Origin: Halothiobacillus sp.
Lineage (GTDB): Bacteria > Pseudomonadota > Gammaproteobacteria > Halothiobacillales > Halothiobacillaceae
Direction: 5' to 3'
Assembly: GCA_023255735.1 (NCBI GenBank)
Contig: JAGDVP010000012.1
Location: 231,477-295,476 of the forward strand
DNA: 64,000 nt
Of the stretch, positions 51,177-60,520 are shown in pieces (position 1 is the first letter of the stretch; each line of letters begins with the position of its first letter). Below the pieces are notes generated by a model. That model had not been told where the DNA came from. It saw nothing but the letters and a program-made list of their open reading frames with translations, and did not search any database. A program made the position numbers and the translations under genes.

Positions 51177-53600
51177 ATGAGATTTTCAGAGTCTTGGTTG
51201 CGTGAATGGATCAATCCCCCGGTTGATACCGCTCAATTGGGGCATCGCCTCACTATGATTGGGCTTGAGGTGGATGCTATTGAACTGGCCGCCCCGATGT
51301 TTTCAGGCATTGTTGTGGCGCTTGTGTTGTCGGTTGAGCCGCATCCTGAGGCCGATAAACTCAAAATTACCCGCGTGAGCGATGGCGCAGCAGAGTTTCA
51401 AATTGTGTGCGGTGCGTCCAATGTCATCCCCGGAATACGGGTGCCATTGGCCACAATCGGGGCGCAATTACCCGATGGTTTGGTGATTAAATCCGCTAAA
51501 TTACGCGGCGTGCCTTCCGAGGGTATGTTGTGCTCGGCTGCCGAACTGGGGTTGCCAAGCGCGACGGATGGCCTGTGGGTTTTGCCAGATGATGCGCCCT
51601 TGGGTGCAAATATTCGTGATTGGTTAAATCTTGATGATGCCGTGATTGAGCTCGGTATTACCCCCAATCGCGGTGATGCCTTATCGATACTCGGTTTAGC
51701 GCGCGATTGCTCCGCTCTATTCGATTTGGATATGACCCCGCCCGTGCCCAACGCCTTTGAGAGGGATGCAAGCGTGGTCAGCCAACCGGCAAAAATTCAA
51801 TCGCTTGACGATTGCCCAACTTATTTAACCCAAGTGATTGAGGCGATTCCCGCCGCGCGCAGCACCCCTTTGTGGTTAAGTGAGCGCCTTCGCCGTGCCG
51901 GCGTGGGCAGTATTGACCCCATTGTTGATGTGTGTAATTACGTGATGCTGGAATTAGGCCAGCCCCTTCATGCCTTTGATCGCGCCGAGCTGCAGGGCGA
52001 GTTACACATTCGGCGCGCCACGGCGCAAGAGCCATTACTGGCTTTGAATAAACACACCTTAAGCTTAGATGCCGAATGCCTGGTGATTGCCGATGCCCAC
52101 GGCGTGGTTGCGCTGGCGGGGATAATCGGCGGGCAAAATTCTGCCGTGCGCAGCGATACCACGGCCATCGTGCTGGAATCGGCGCATTTCACCCCCGAAG
52201 TCATCGCCGGACGCGCGCGCCGTTTGGGTTTAAGCACGGATGCGGCGCATCGCTTTGAACGCGGCGTTGATCCCGCCTTACCCGCCCGCGCCCTTGCCCG
52301 CGCAACCGAATTAATTTTATCGATTTGTGGTGGTAAAGCCGGCAGCGTACAGGTTGCCGGTGGTGAGATACCCAAACCCCCTGCCATTGAATTAGATATG
52401 GCGTGGGCTGAGCGCCGATTGGGGCTGGCGATTGAGCCTGAGCTTGCAGAAAAATTGCTCACCCGGCTTGGATGCGGTCTTGTGGCACAAGGGTCTGGCG
52501 TGTTCCAAGTAACGCCGCCGAGCCACCGCTTTGATTTATCAATCCCTGAAGATTTATTAGAAGAGCTCGCGCGCCTGATTGGTTACGATGCCTTCCGCTC
52601 CCCCATGGGGCGTGCGCCACTCACCATCGGCACGCGGCCTGAAACCGAAAATAGCGCCGCGCAAATTGCCGACTTTATGGTTAAGCGCGGTTATTTTGAG
52701 GCCATCACCTACAGTTTTATCGATCCTGAAATCGCGTCGCTATTTAATGATGCACCTTCGATTGCTTTGGCTAACCCCATCTCAAGTGAGATGGCTGTGA
52801 TGCGTCAAAGCCTTTGGCCGGGCTTATTGAACGCGGTTAAATACAACCAAAGTCGGCAGCAAACGCGGGTGCGTTTATTTGAGCTGGGGCGTATTTTTAC
52901 CGGCGATTTAACAGGGCAAAATTTAGATGGCGTGCAAGAAACTGATCAATTAGCCGCTGTAATTTGTGGCCCAAGGCTACCTGAGCAATGGGCAGAGCAA
53001 TCTACCGCCGTGGATTTTTTTGACCTAAAAGGCGATTGTGAAGCCTTATTACAGGCGTTGGGGCTCGCGTTAACCCCCCAAGATGCGTCCTATGAACGCC
53101 CAGTGGTGACATTTTGCGCGCCGACACAAGTTGGCCACAAAGCCTTGCACCCGGGGCAAAGTGCCGACATTGAAATTGACGGTCAACTGTGCGGCCGATT
53201 GGGTGCTCTGCATCCCTTGGTGGCCGAGCGCTTTGATTTAACCGGCGCTATTTTTGTGCTTGAGCTCAATCTGGATGCGGTTAAAAATCGCCGATTACCC
53301 GCCAATCGGCCGCGCTCACGCTTTCCCTATATTCGGCGCGATCTTGCCTTATTAAAACCCGTGGCAATGCCGGCCGCCGCGCTGCTTGCCTTAATTGAAG
53401 CCGATAGCCCTGCCTCATTGCAGTCGGTCGCTATTTTTGATCGCTACACCGGCGCGGGCATTGAGCCCGGCTTTGAAAGCGTTGCCGTGAAACTTATTTT
53501 CCAAGAATCTGAGCGTACCCTGACGGATGATGAAATCGTCGGTATAATCAGCAACATACGCGCTAATTTAGCGCAACATCACATTCAATTGCGCACCTGA
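51177..53600 (+). CDS. pheT: Phenylalanyl-tRNA synthetase beta subunit
   Basis: 807 aa (E. coli 795). Domains in order: N-terminal B1 domain, EMAP/OB-type tRNA-binding domain (about 40-150; [10 protein letters not shown]), B3/B4 editing domain (about 215-390), B5 (about 400-475), the catalytic-like core, and a ferredoxin-fold anticodon-binding domain at the end (about 710-805). It starts 43 bp after pheS. The B3/B4 domain hydrolyses Tyr-tRNA-Phe. Confidence 0.97.
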   Translation: MRFSESWLREWINPPVDTAQLGHRLTMIGLEVDAIELAAPMFSGIVVALVLSVEPHPEADKLKITRVSDGAAEFQIVCGASNVIPGIRVPLATIGAQLPDGLVIKSAKLRGVPSEGMLCSAAELGLPSATDGLWVLPDDAPLGANIRDWLNLDDAVIELGITPNRGDALSILGLARDCSALFDLDMTPPVPNAFERDASVVSQPAKIQSLDDCPTYLTQVIEAIPAARSTPLWLSERLRRAGVGSIDPIVDVCNYVMLELGQPLHAFDRAELQGELHIRRATAQEPLLALNKHTLSLDAECLVIADAHGVVALAGIIGGQNSAVRSDTTAIVLESAHFTPEVIAGRARRLGLSTDAAHRFERGVDPALPARALARATELILSICGGKAGSVQVAGGEIPKPPAIELDMAWAERRLGLAIEPELAEKLLTRLGCGLVAQGSGVFQVTPPSHRFDLSIPEDLLEELARLIGYDAFRSPMGRAPLTIGTRPETENSAAQIADFMVKRGYFEAITYSFIDPEIASLFNDAPSIALANPISSEMAVMRQSLWPGLLNAVKYNQSRQQTRVRLFELGRIFTGDLTGQNLDGVQETDQLAAVICGPRLPEQWAEQSTAVDFFDLKGDCEALLQALGLALTPQDASYERPVVTFCAPTQVGHKALHPGQSADIEIDGQLCGRLGALHPLVAERFDLTGAIFVLELNLDAVKNRRLPANRPRSRFPYIRRDLALLKPVAMPAAALLALIEADSPASLQSVAIFDRYTGAGIEPGFESVAVKLIFQESERTLTDDEIVGIISNIRANLAQHHIQLRT

Positions 53601-53613
53601 AGGATTGTATTTT

Positions 53614-53916
53614 ATGGCCTTAACTAAAGCCGACATGGTCGAAAAACTCCATATGGATTTGGGTTTAAATAAACGTGAAGCCAAGGATTTCGTTGATATT
53701 TTCTTTGAAGAATTGCGCGCCACCTTAGAATCAGGCGAGGAAATTAAACTCTCTGGTTTTGGCAACTTTCAACTGCGCGATAAAAACGAGCGCCCGGGGC
53801 GCAACCCGCGCACCGGCGAGATGATTCCCGTTTCAGCGCGCCGCGTCGTCACCTTCCGAGCCGGGCAAAAGCTTAAAGCCATGGTCGAGGCCTATGACGG
53901 CTCAGTCGCTTCCTGA
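53614..53916 (+). CDS. ihfA: Integration host factor subunit alpha
   Basis: 100 aa from the ATG at 53614 (a TTG lies three codons earlier). HU/IHF fold with [20 protein letters not shown] and [10 protein letters not shown] at the arm tip. It partners IhfB (33903). pheT-ihfA is the standard order. Its 3' end overlaps the MerR gene by 23 bp. Confidence 0.95.
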   Translation: MALTKADMVEKLHMDLGLNKREAKDFVDIFFEELRATLESGEEIKLSGFGNFQLRDKNERPGRNPRTGEMIPVSARRVVTFRAGQKLKAMVEAYDGSVAS

Positions 53917-54541
53917 ATCGTCCCTACCGCCGATTCCCAATAAACGCTACTTTACTATTGGTGAAGTGGGCGGCTTGTGCGATGTGAAATCGCATGTGTT
54001 GCGTTATTGGGAGCAGGAGTTTACTCAGCTTAAACCGACCAAACGACGGGGCAATCGGCGCTATTACCAGCGGCATGATATTGAGCTGATTCGGCTCATT
54101 CGCAGCCTTTTGTACGATCAAGGCTTTACTATTGCCGGCGCACGCCAACAATTGGTGCAAGCGCAGAAAAATATCCTAAAAGGCGATACCCCCGACACGA
54201 ATATCGCGCCCCGTGAGCCGATTCTCGATTGGCCTGCATTGCCCGAAGATAAGCCATTACCCGCGCCGCGATTAGATCCTGCGCTGGTTGTGCGCGCTGA
54301 TGAGCCTATGGTGCCGCTTCGTTTAGAGCCAAGCTTGGCGCCTAAATTGAACTCAAGCTTACCCTCTGCCGCACCAAACATACCGCTGGAGGGCGCCCCG
54401 CTTAACCTCGGCGTTGCCTTACCCGCGCTTAAATCGCAGCTTACCGCTGAGCCATTGCTTTTCTCACCCAGCGTGCGCCCATTAACTCAAGTGCGCCAAG
54501 CGTTAGAGCAAATTTTAAAAGACCTAGAAAGCCAGCTTTAG
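53894..54541 (+). CDS. MerR family transcriptional regulator
   Basis: 215 aa. The N-terminal MerR helix-turn-helix (about 17-90) has [25 protein letters not shown] and [12 protein letters not shown]. The C-terminal part (about 95-215) is rich in proline, leucine and alanine, looks unstructured, and has no metal-binding cysteines or known ligand fold. A MerR gene right after ihfA is typical of pseudomonads and relatives. The 23-bp overlap with ihfA implies coupled translation. The regulated genes are unknown. Confidence 0.88.
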   Translation: MTAQSLPESSLPPIPNKRYFTIGEVGGLCDVKSHVLRYWEQEFTQLKPTKRRGNRRYYQRHDIELIRLIRSLLYDQGFTIAGARQQLVQAQKNILKGDTPDTNIAPREPILDWPALPEDKPLPAPRLDPALVVRADEPMVPLRLEPSLAPKLNSSLPSAAPNIPLEGAPLNLGVALPALKSQLTAEPLLFSPSVRPLTQVRQALEQILKDLESQL

Positions 54542-54600
54542 CCGACTGTACGGCGTGCCTAATGCGGCGGAATTTATTTTTGGGTTAATTTCAAGGGCGT

Positions 54601-55860
54601 TTAACCGCAATACCAGCAGAGTTGATTGCGACCATGCGCTTTGGCCGCATACAGCGCTGAATCGGCATGCTCCAGCAAGGATGTTAGGGTTGAATCTGTG
54701 GGTAGCGCGCAAGTGGCGCCAATGCTCACAGTGATTTGCACCGGCGTGGTGGCGCCAATATCATAAAAAGATTCCCGCACAACCTCTAAAATGCGCTGGC
54801 CAATTTGGCTGGCTTTGTTTTGCGGGGTGTCGTCTAAAATGAGTACGAACTCTTCACCCCCCAGCCGGCCAAGTTGATCTATTTCACGAATTTGTTGCTG
54901 CACGGTTTTGATAAATTCTTTTAAGAGCTTATCGCCGGCCACATGACCAAATTCATCGTTGATGCGTTTGAAAAAGTCTAAATCGAGAATAAAAACCACC
55001 AGCGACTGCTGCAGGCGTAAAAAGCGTTTATGGGCGTGATCGAGTTTGTCTAAAATGGTGCGGCGATTCGCAATGCCGGTTAACTCATCGGTGGTGGCTC
55101 TACGTTCAAGCTCACGCTCCAAGTTGCGGCGCTCGGTAATATCCCGCCAAATACCTTCAACGCCGGCATATTTGCCTTCTTCATCGAGGATAACGGTGCT
55201 GCTGATCGAAATATCGATGATACGGCCATCTTTGCACTTCATTTGACCGGCAAAATCGCGCACAAAGCCTTGGCTGAGAATGGTTTGTTTTAACCGCTCT
55301 CGGTCTTGAGGGTCGGGGTAAAAATCAGCTGCCGCTTTGCCAATAATTTCATCGGCCTCATACCCTAAAACTTGGCGCACCGCCGGACACACATAGCGGG
55401 TAATGCCGGCGGCATCGGTGCGATAAAACACATCTTGCATGGTGTTCATCATGCGCTGAAAGTGTTCTTCTGATTCGCGCAGCCGATTTTCCAAGGCACT
55501 GCGCTCGGTTAAATCCATAAACGCAGCCAGAAGGCCAATCTCACCATTTAATTGATAGGTCACACTCATCATGCCCACGACTAAGAGCGTGCGCTGGCAG
55601 GTGTAAATTCGGTATTCGCTGACAGGATTGGTGACATGATCCCGCTCTGCCCGCCGCACGCGCGCCAATACGCGGGATTGATCGAGCGGATGCAAAAATT
55701 TATTAATTGAATGCCCCAGTAAATCGGCCGGTTTTTTGGCTTGCATTAATCGCAAAGCGGCCGGATTTGCATAAACAAATTTATCGTGGATAACAATAAT
55801 GACGCTGAGTGGCAAACGATCCAGCGTATCGGGCGGCGCAATCATTAAAAACTGATTCAT
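54601..55860 (-). CDS. PAS-PAS-GGDEF diguanylate cyclase
   Basis: 419 aa, no membrane segment. PAS domains at about 10-125 and 128-248, then a GGDEF domain (about 260-415). The active-site loop is intact as GGEEF. RxxD (REID) five residues before it is the product-inhibition I-site, so activity is expected and feedback-controlled. It makes c-di-GMP from two GTP in response to an unknown cytosolic signal. It is divergent from the MASE1-EAL gene across 167 bp. Confidence 0.93.
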   Translation of the reverse strand: MNQFLMIAPPDTLDRLPLSVIIVIHDKFVYANPAALRLMQAKKPADLLGHSINKFLHPLDQSRVLARVRRAERDHVTNPVSEYRIYTCQRTLLVVGMMSVTYQLNGEIGLLAAFMDLTERSALENRLRESEEHFQRMMNTMQDVFYRTDAAGITRYVCPAVRQVLGYEADEIIGKAAADFYPDPQDRERLKQTILSQGFVRDFAGQMKCKDGRIIDISISSTVILDEEGKYAGVEGIWRDITERRNLERELERRATTDELTGIANRRTILDKLDHAHKRFLRLQQSLVVFILDLDFFKRINDEFGHVAGDKLLKEFIKTVQQQIREIDQLGRLGGEEFVLILDDTPQNKASQIGQRILEVVRESFYDIGATTPVQITVSIGATCALPTDSTLTSLLEHADSALYAAKAHGRNQLCWYCG

Positions 55861-56027
55861 GATGATTTACTCGCACAAAGATGCCTTAAATAATACGACA
55901 GTAGGGCATTTGCCTCGATTGTAATCAAAAAATCAAAAATGGGTGAAATAAGACGTTTTTTCCTTGATAGACTAGCCAAGCCCCGCTTTGGTACAGGGAC
56001 GCGGGATTTTTTTAAGGTTTTTTAAGG

Positions 56028-58241
56028 ATGAGTGTTCAAGTGCCCCAGAGTCAACCTTTAGGTGAATTGCTACATAAACAATGGCTACGTGGTACGGGTG
56101 TGGCGGTGCTGTGGCTGCTATGCGCGTGGCTGACCCAGTGGCTATTTGCTTTTATGCCGAATCAATCGGTTTACCCCATTTGGCCTGCCGATGCGATTGC
56201 CTTAGGCTTTGTACTGATTTTGGGGTATCGGGTCATAGCACCGCTATTGATGGTGATTTTTGTTTGGAATTGGTCTGTGGTCGATCACGCCTTGTTGCCA
56301 TCGCTGCTTGGTGCCATCGCACTCGGATTGGGGTTCGTTGCGGCTTTGATTATGCGCCACCTGCTTCAACGCCTCATCCCCAACGATTATGGCCGCCGAT
56401 TAATGGGTTTTCCGCTGACGGTATTGATGTTATCGAGCGTGATAACGGTTGTGGGTGTTTGGAAAAATCCGCAATGGACGGCGCATTATCAAACAATCGG
56501 TTTATTTTGGTTGGCAGAATCCATAGCCTTGCTCGCATTCACGCCGCTGGTCATGGCTTGTTTGCATGAGGGCTGCCAGCCGTTAATTAATCAATTGCCA
56601 AAAAAGGCACGAGATAATGCCTGGCTTGTGGGTTGGTTGATTTTGGCGCTGTTATCTTTAGCGGTTATTGCTGGGCTGCGCCATTGGGCAGATTTAGATT
56701 TTAATGCGCCAAGCTTACTGGGCTTGGTTGTGGTGGTTTTAGCGGCTCATTCACTGCCCATTTTAGTCTCGCGCATTTTAATCGCGGTGTATTTGTCTAT
56801 TTGGAGCGTGCTGAATGTGCTGGTTAATGCCCGTGCGGGCTGGGAATCCAATCAGTTACTGGGCGATCAGGCCTTGGTGTTCGTGGCGGCTTTGTTGGCG
56901 GTCGTTGCCATCGAAATGGTACAGGCCTATAGGCTTTCGGAGCAAAAGCTCGCCCAGCGACTGCACACCGATCCACTCACCGGTTTGCCTAATGATTTAG
57001 GTTTGGCCAAGCAGTTGGCGTTGTGGCCAAAAGAGGCTCATGGTGACATGCAACCGATGGTTGTTATTGGTATTCATCTGCCGGATCTTGAGGAGATTGA
57101 TGCCTTAATGGGCCACGAGCGGAGTAATCGCATTGAGCAACAAATCGCCCACATTTTCGAGAGCCAGGGTATGCGCTCATCGGTCGCGCGGGTGCGCCCT
57201 GGGCTATTTGTCGCGTGTTTTTCTTCGGTGATTATTGGCTCGCGCGGGGCGGATCTGGCTCAAAAACTTAAAGACAGCATCGAGTTAGAGCGCAATTCAG
57301 CCGGTGATGTATTGCGGCATTTGCGCGTGGGCTTAACCGTGTTTCACAGGTCAACCACACGGGATATTGGTTTGCTTACCTCGGCGGTGCTGGCTGGATG
57401 CCAGCTGTCGCTCACGCATCGCAACCACCCGGTGCATGTGGAAGATGACCTCGCAGGCCTGCTCGATCAGCGCGTAGCAGAGCTTTCTTGGGTGCAGCGT
57501 ATGCGGGCAACCTTAAATGGGGATACGAAAAATGGGCATTTTATTTTATATGCCCAAACCATTCGCGATACGCGCCAGCCGGATGCAAAATCGTTTGAAG
57601 TGTTGCTGCGCTGGCAAGAGCCCGATGGTGAGATTATCCCGCCCGCAGGGTTTTTGCCGATTGCTGAACGGTATGGCTTAATGACGTTAATCGATTTGTG
57701 GGTATTGCAAACTACGTTAACGCTATTAGCCGCTTCGCCTTGGATGGCGGCAATCAGCAAAGTATCCATTAACTTGTCGGGGATGAGTTTAGTGAGCCCC
57801 ACGTTAGCGCGAGATATTGCGAGCGCGATAAAAAACAGTGGTTGCCGACCGGAGCAAATTTGTTTTGAGATAACCGAAACCATGGTAATTGCCGATACCG
57901 TATCCGCTCGGCAAGCGGTTTTAGCGATTAAAGCGATGGGCTGTAAAATATCACTTGATGATTTTGGTACCGGGTTATCTACTTTTTCCTATTTAAAGCG
58001 TTTTCCTTTCGATTATTTAAAAATCGATGGCGAATTTATTCGGAATATAACTGAGTCGCGTATTGATCGGGCTATTGTGGAATCCATTCAAGCCATCGCC
58101 TTTGAGATGAATACCATTACCGTGGCGGAGTTTGTTGAAAATATCCAGCAAATGGAAGTTTTGCGGCAAATTGGGGTTTATTATCATCAAGGTTACGGTG
58201 TGGCCAAACCCGTGCCCATTCAGGAGTTTTTGATTCCTTAA
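56028..58241 (+). CDS. MASE1-(degenerate GGDEF)-EAL membrane phosphodiesterase
   Basis: 737 aa. A MASE1-like membrane sensor (about 20-300, some eight to nine segments; VYPIWPADAIALGF is typical) is followed by a degenerate GGDEF domain (about 310-470; the signature position near 389-395 reads VRPGLFV). The EAL domain (about 490-735) has EVL in place of EAL but keeps the SINLSG asparagine, EITET, DDFGTG, the KID lysine, AEFVE and QGYG. It should hydrolyse c-di-GMP. The stop codon shares a TTAA with the convergent ybhR-like gene. Confidence 0.9.
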   Translation: MSVQVPQSQPLGELLHKQWLRGTGVAVLWLLCAWLTQWLFAFMPNQSVYPIWPADAIALGFVLILGYRVIAPLLMVIFVWNWSVVDHALLPSLLGAIALGLGFVAALIMRHLLQRLIPNDYGRRLMGFPLTVLMLSSVITVVGVWKNPQWTAHYQTIGLFWLAESIALLAFTPLVMACLHEGCQPLINQLPKKARDNAWLVGWLILALLSLAVIAGLRHWADLDFNAPSLLGLVVVVLAAHSLPILVSRILIAVYLSIWSVLNVLVNARAGWESNQLLGDQALVFVAALLAVVAIEMVQAYRLSEQKLAQRLHTDPLTGLPNDLGLAKQLALWPKEAHGDMQPMVVIGIHLPDLEEIDALMGHERSNRIEQQIAHIFESQGMRSSVARVRPGLFVACFSSVIIGSRGADLAQKLKDSIELERNSAGDVLRHLRVGLTVFHRSTTRDIGLLTSAVLAGCQLSLTHRNHPVHVEDDLAGLLDQRVAELSWVQRMRATLNGDTKNGHFILYAQTIRDTRQPDAKSFEVLLRWQEPDGEIIPPAGFLPIAERYGLMTLIDLWVLQTTLTLLAASPWMAAISKVSINLSGMSLVSPTLARDIASAIKNSGCRPEQICFEITETMVIADTVSARQAVLAIKAMGCKISLDDFGTGLSTFSYLKRFPFDYLKIDGEFIRNITESRIDRAIVESIQAIAFEMNTITVAEFVENIQQMEVLRQIGVYYHQGYGVAKPVPIQEFLIP

Positions 58242-59347
58242 TTCATTCGATGCCGAAATAACCAGCGGGCGGTGGCGAGTGTAACCAACCCGATCAGTGC
58301 CAGTGGCCAAAATTGATTTTGCAGGCTTTGAAACGAGCTGCCTTCTAAAAAAATGCCGCGCAAAATAATCATAAAGTAGCGCATGGGGTTGATGAGGGTT
58401 AAATCCTGCACGAAGGGCGGCATATTAGCGATCGGCGTGGCAAAGCCCGATAGGATGATGGCGGGTACCAGAAATAAAAACACGCCTAAAACGGCTTGTT
58501 GCAGGGTTGTGGCTAAAGCCGAAATCATAAGGCCGATGCCAATGGCCGAAAGCAAAAATAAACCCATGCCGATATACAGCGTGAGTAAATGGCCTTCAAA
58601 CGGCACGGCGAAGGCGTTCACCGCTAAAAAAATAATGATACTGCCTTCCAGTAAACCAATCGCGAAGCCCGGAATGGCTTTGCCGATCAGAATTTCCACG
58701 GGGCGCAAGGGTGTTACCAGTAGTTGATCGAAGGTGCCTTGCTCCCGTTCGCGCGCGACCGATAAGGCGGTCACGACCATAACAACCACGAGCATCAAGA
58801 TGGCCACAATGCCCGGCACAATAAACCAGCGGCTCTCTAAATTTGGGTTGAACCATGCGCGGGTTTTGATAACAGAGGGCGGCGCGCGCAGCTGGTGGCT
58901 GGTTTGCCAGTGGGTATTAAAGTCGGCAATGAGGGTATTGGCATAGCTTAAAGCGATGGCGGCGGTGTTAGAATTGCGCCCGTCAATAATGAGTTGCACG
59001 GTGGCCGGTTGATTGGTGCGTAAATCGGCTTCAAAGCGAGGGCCGATGGTCAGCACCATAAGGGCCTTCTGGGCATCAATGACGCGAGCGATGTCGGATT
59101 CACGGCGGATATTCGCCACATTTTTGAAGTGTCCTGAGCCTTCAAAGCGCGCCACTAAAGCCTGCGCCGCTTGCCCACCATCTTGGTTATAAATAGCGAT
59201 AGGGATATTTGAGAGATCAAAGGTGGCGGCAAAACTAAATACCAGCAGTTGAATCAGCGGCGAGCCTGCAATCACAAAGCGGGATTTGGGATCCCGCAAT
59301 AGCGCCTGAAATTCTTTTATCGCAAGGGCGATGATGCGTTGCCACAT
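58238..59347 (-). CDS. ybhR: ABC-2 type transporter permease (YbhR-like)
   Basis: 369 aa. One N-terminal membrane segment (about 25-45), a large periplasmic domain (about 50-175) and five C-terminal segments (about 180-365) with VAREREQGTFDQLLVTPL before them, the ABC-2 permease pattern. It pairs with the permease encoded 15 bp upstream and the double ATPase. E. coli YbhFSR exports antibiotics and cations; the substrate here is unknown. Confidence 0.85.
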   Translation of the reverse strand: MWQRIIALAIKEFQALLRDPKSRFVIAGSPLIQLLVFSFAATFDLSNIPIAIYNQDGGQAAQALVARFEGSGHFKNVANIRRESDIARVIDAQKALMVLTIGPRFEADLRTNQPATVQLIIDGRNSNTAAIALSYANTLIADFNTHWQTSHQLRAPPSVIKTRAWFNPNLESRWFIVPGIVAILMLVVVMVVTALSVAREREQGTFDQLLVTPLRPVEILIGKAIPGFAIGLLEGSIIIFLAVNAFAVPFEGHLLTLYIGMGLFLLSAIGIGLMISALATTLQQAVLGVFLFLVPAIILSGFATPIANMPPFVQDLTLINPMRYFMIILRGIFLEGSSFQSLQNQFWPLALIGLVTLATARWLFRHRMN

Positions 59348-59362
59348 GAGTTGAACCTCGGC

Positions 59363-60520
59363 CTATTCCAGTGATTTTCGGATTTTGCGCCGGCTGGCGG
59401 CGATAAAAAAAACGGCAATCGCGAGCATGGCTAGTGTGTTTGGCCACAGGACGGCGGGTACATCACCCACCAAAAATAGCGTGTGCAAAATCACAATGAA
59501 ATAACGTGCCGAAACTAGGTAAGTTAAATTTTGTAGCCAGCCTGGCATGCTGCCAATATCGAAAATAAAACCCGACAACATGAAGGCCGGTAAAAAGGTT
59601 GTGATAATTGCAATCAAGCTCGCCACGAATTGATTGCGCGCCACAATGGAGATAAACAGCCCCATGCCGAGCGCGGTGAGTAGAAACAGGGCGGAAGTTA
59701 GCACCAATAGCCATAAGCTACCCAAAAAGGGTACGCCAAACAGCCACACGGCCATCGCCACCGAGAGCGTCATGCCGCCCATGCCAAGCACGAAATAGGG
59801 CACAAGCTTGCCGATGAGTAGCTCGTTTATGTGCACCGAGGTTACCATCAGCGCCTCCAATGTGCCCCGCTCCCATTCGCGCGCCATGACCAACGCGGTG
59901 AGCAGCGCACCAATCAGGGTCATGATGACGGCGATTAAACCCGGCACGAGGTAATTGCGGCTGCGCAGCTCAGGGTTAAACCAAATTCGGGCAGCCAGCT
60001 CAACCGGTTGCGCAGCTGCCCAGCTGTTCTCAAAGCCTGCCGCTTGGGCGCGTGCGGCAAGCCAGCTTTGCCAGCCGGCTTGAATGTAGGCTTGGGTTAG
60101 CCTCGCTTGATTGGCATCCACGCCGTTAATAATCAATTGCAGCGGGGCCGGCTGGCTTGCGGTGTTAAGCTTGGCCGTAAAATCACTGGGCAAATGCACG
60201 ATGGCATCCACCTGCCGATTGACTAACCAACGCTCGGCGGTGGGTAAATTAGGGGCGATTTGGGGGCTGAAATAGGCTGAATGATTATACGAGGCATAGA
60301 GTGCGGCGCTCTCAATATCGGGTGCATCGGCCACGAAGGCCAGCGGGATATGTTTGGCATTTAGCGACACCCCGTAGCCAAAAATCAGTAATAAAATCAC
60401 CGGCAATAAAAACGCAATGGCAATGCTGGAGGGATCGCGCAGAATTTGCAGAAATTCTTTATGAATTAATCCCCCAATGCGCATCAAGCTGCCGCCCCGT
60501 CGCGCGGATGGATGGTTCAT
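59363..60520 (-). CDS. ybhS: ABC-2 type transporter permease (YbhS-like)
   Basis: 385 aa with the same layout as its neighbour: an N-terminal segment, a periplasmic domain, then five segments; EWERGTLEALMVTSV is the family motif. It overlaps the ATPase stop by 4 bp (ATGA). An internal ATG at 60484, before RIGGLIHKEF, would give a start aligned with the partner permease and cannot be excluded. Confidence 0.85.
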   Translation of the reverse strand: MNHPSARRGGSLMRIGGLIHKEFLQILRDPSSIAIAFLLPVILLLIFGYGVSLNAKHIPLAFVADAPDIESAALYASYNHSAYFSPQIAPNLPTAERWLVNRQVDAIVHLPSDFTAKLNTASQPAPLQLIINGVDANQARLTQAYIQAGWQSWLAARAQAAGFENSWAAAQPVELAARIWFNPELRSRNYLVPGLIAVIMTLIGALLTALVMAREWERGTLEALMVTSVHINELLIGKLVPYFVLGMGGMTLSVAMAVWLFGVPFLGSLWLLVLTSALFLLTALGMGLFISIVARNQFVASLIAIITTFLPAFMLSGFIFDIGSMPGWLQNLTYLVSARYFIVILHTLFLVGDVPAVLWPNTLAMLAIAVFFIAASRRKIRKSLE

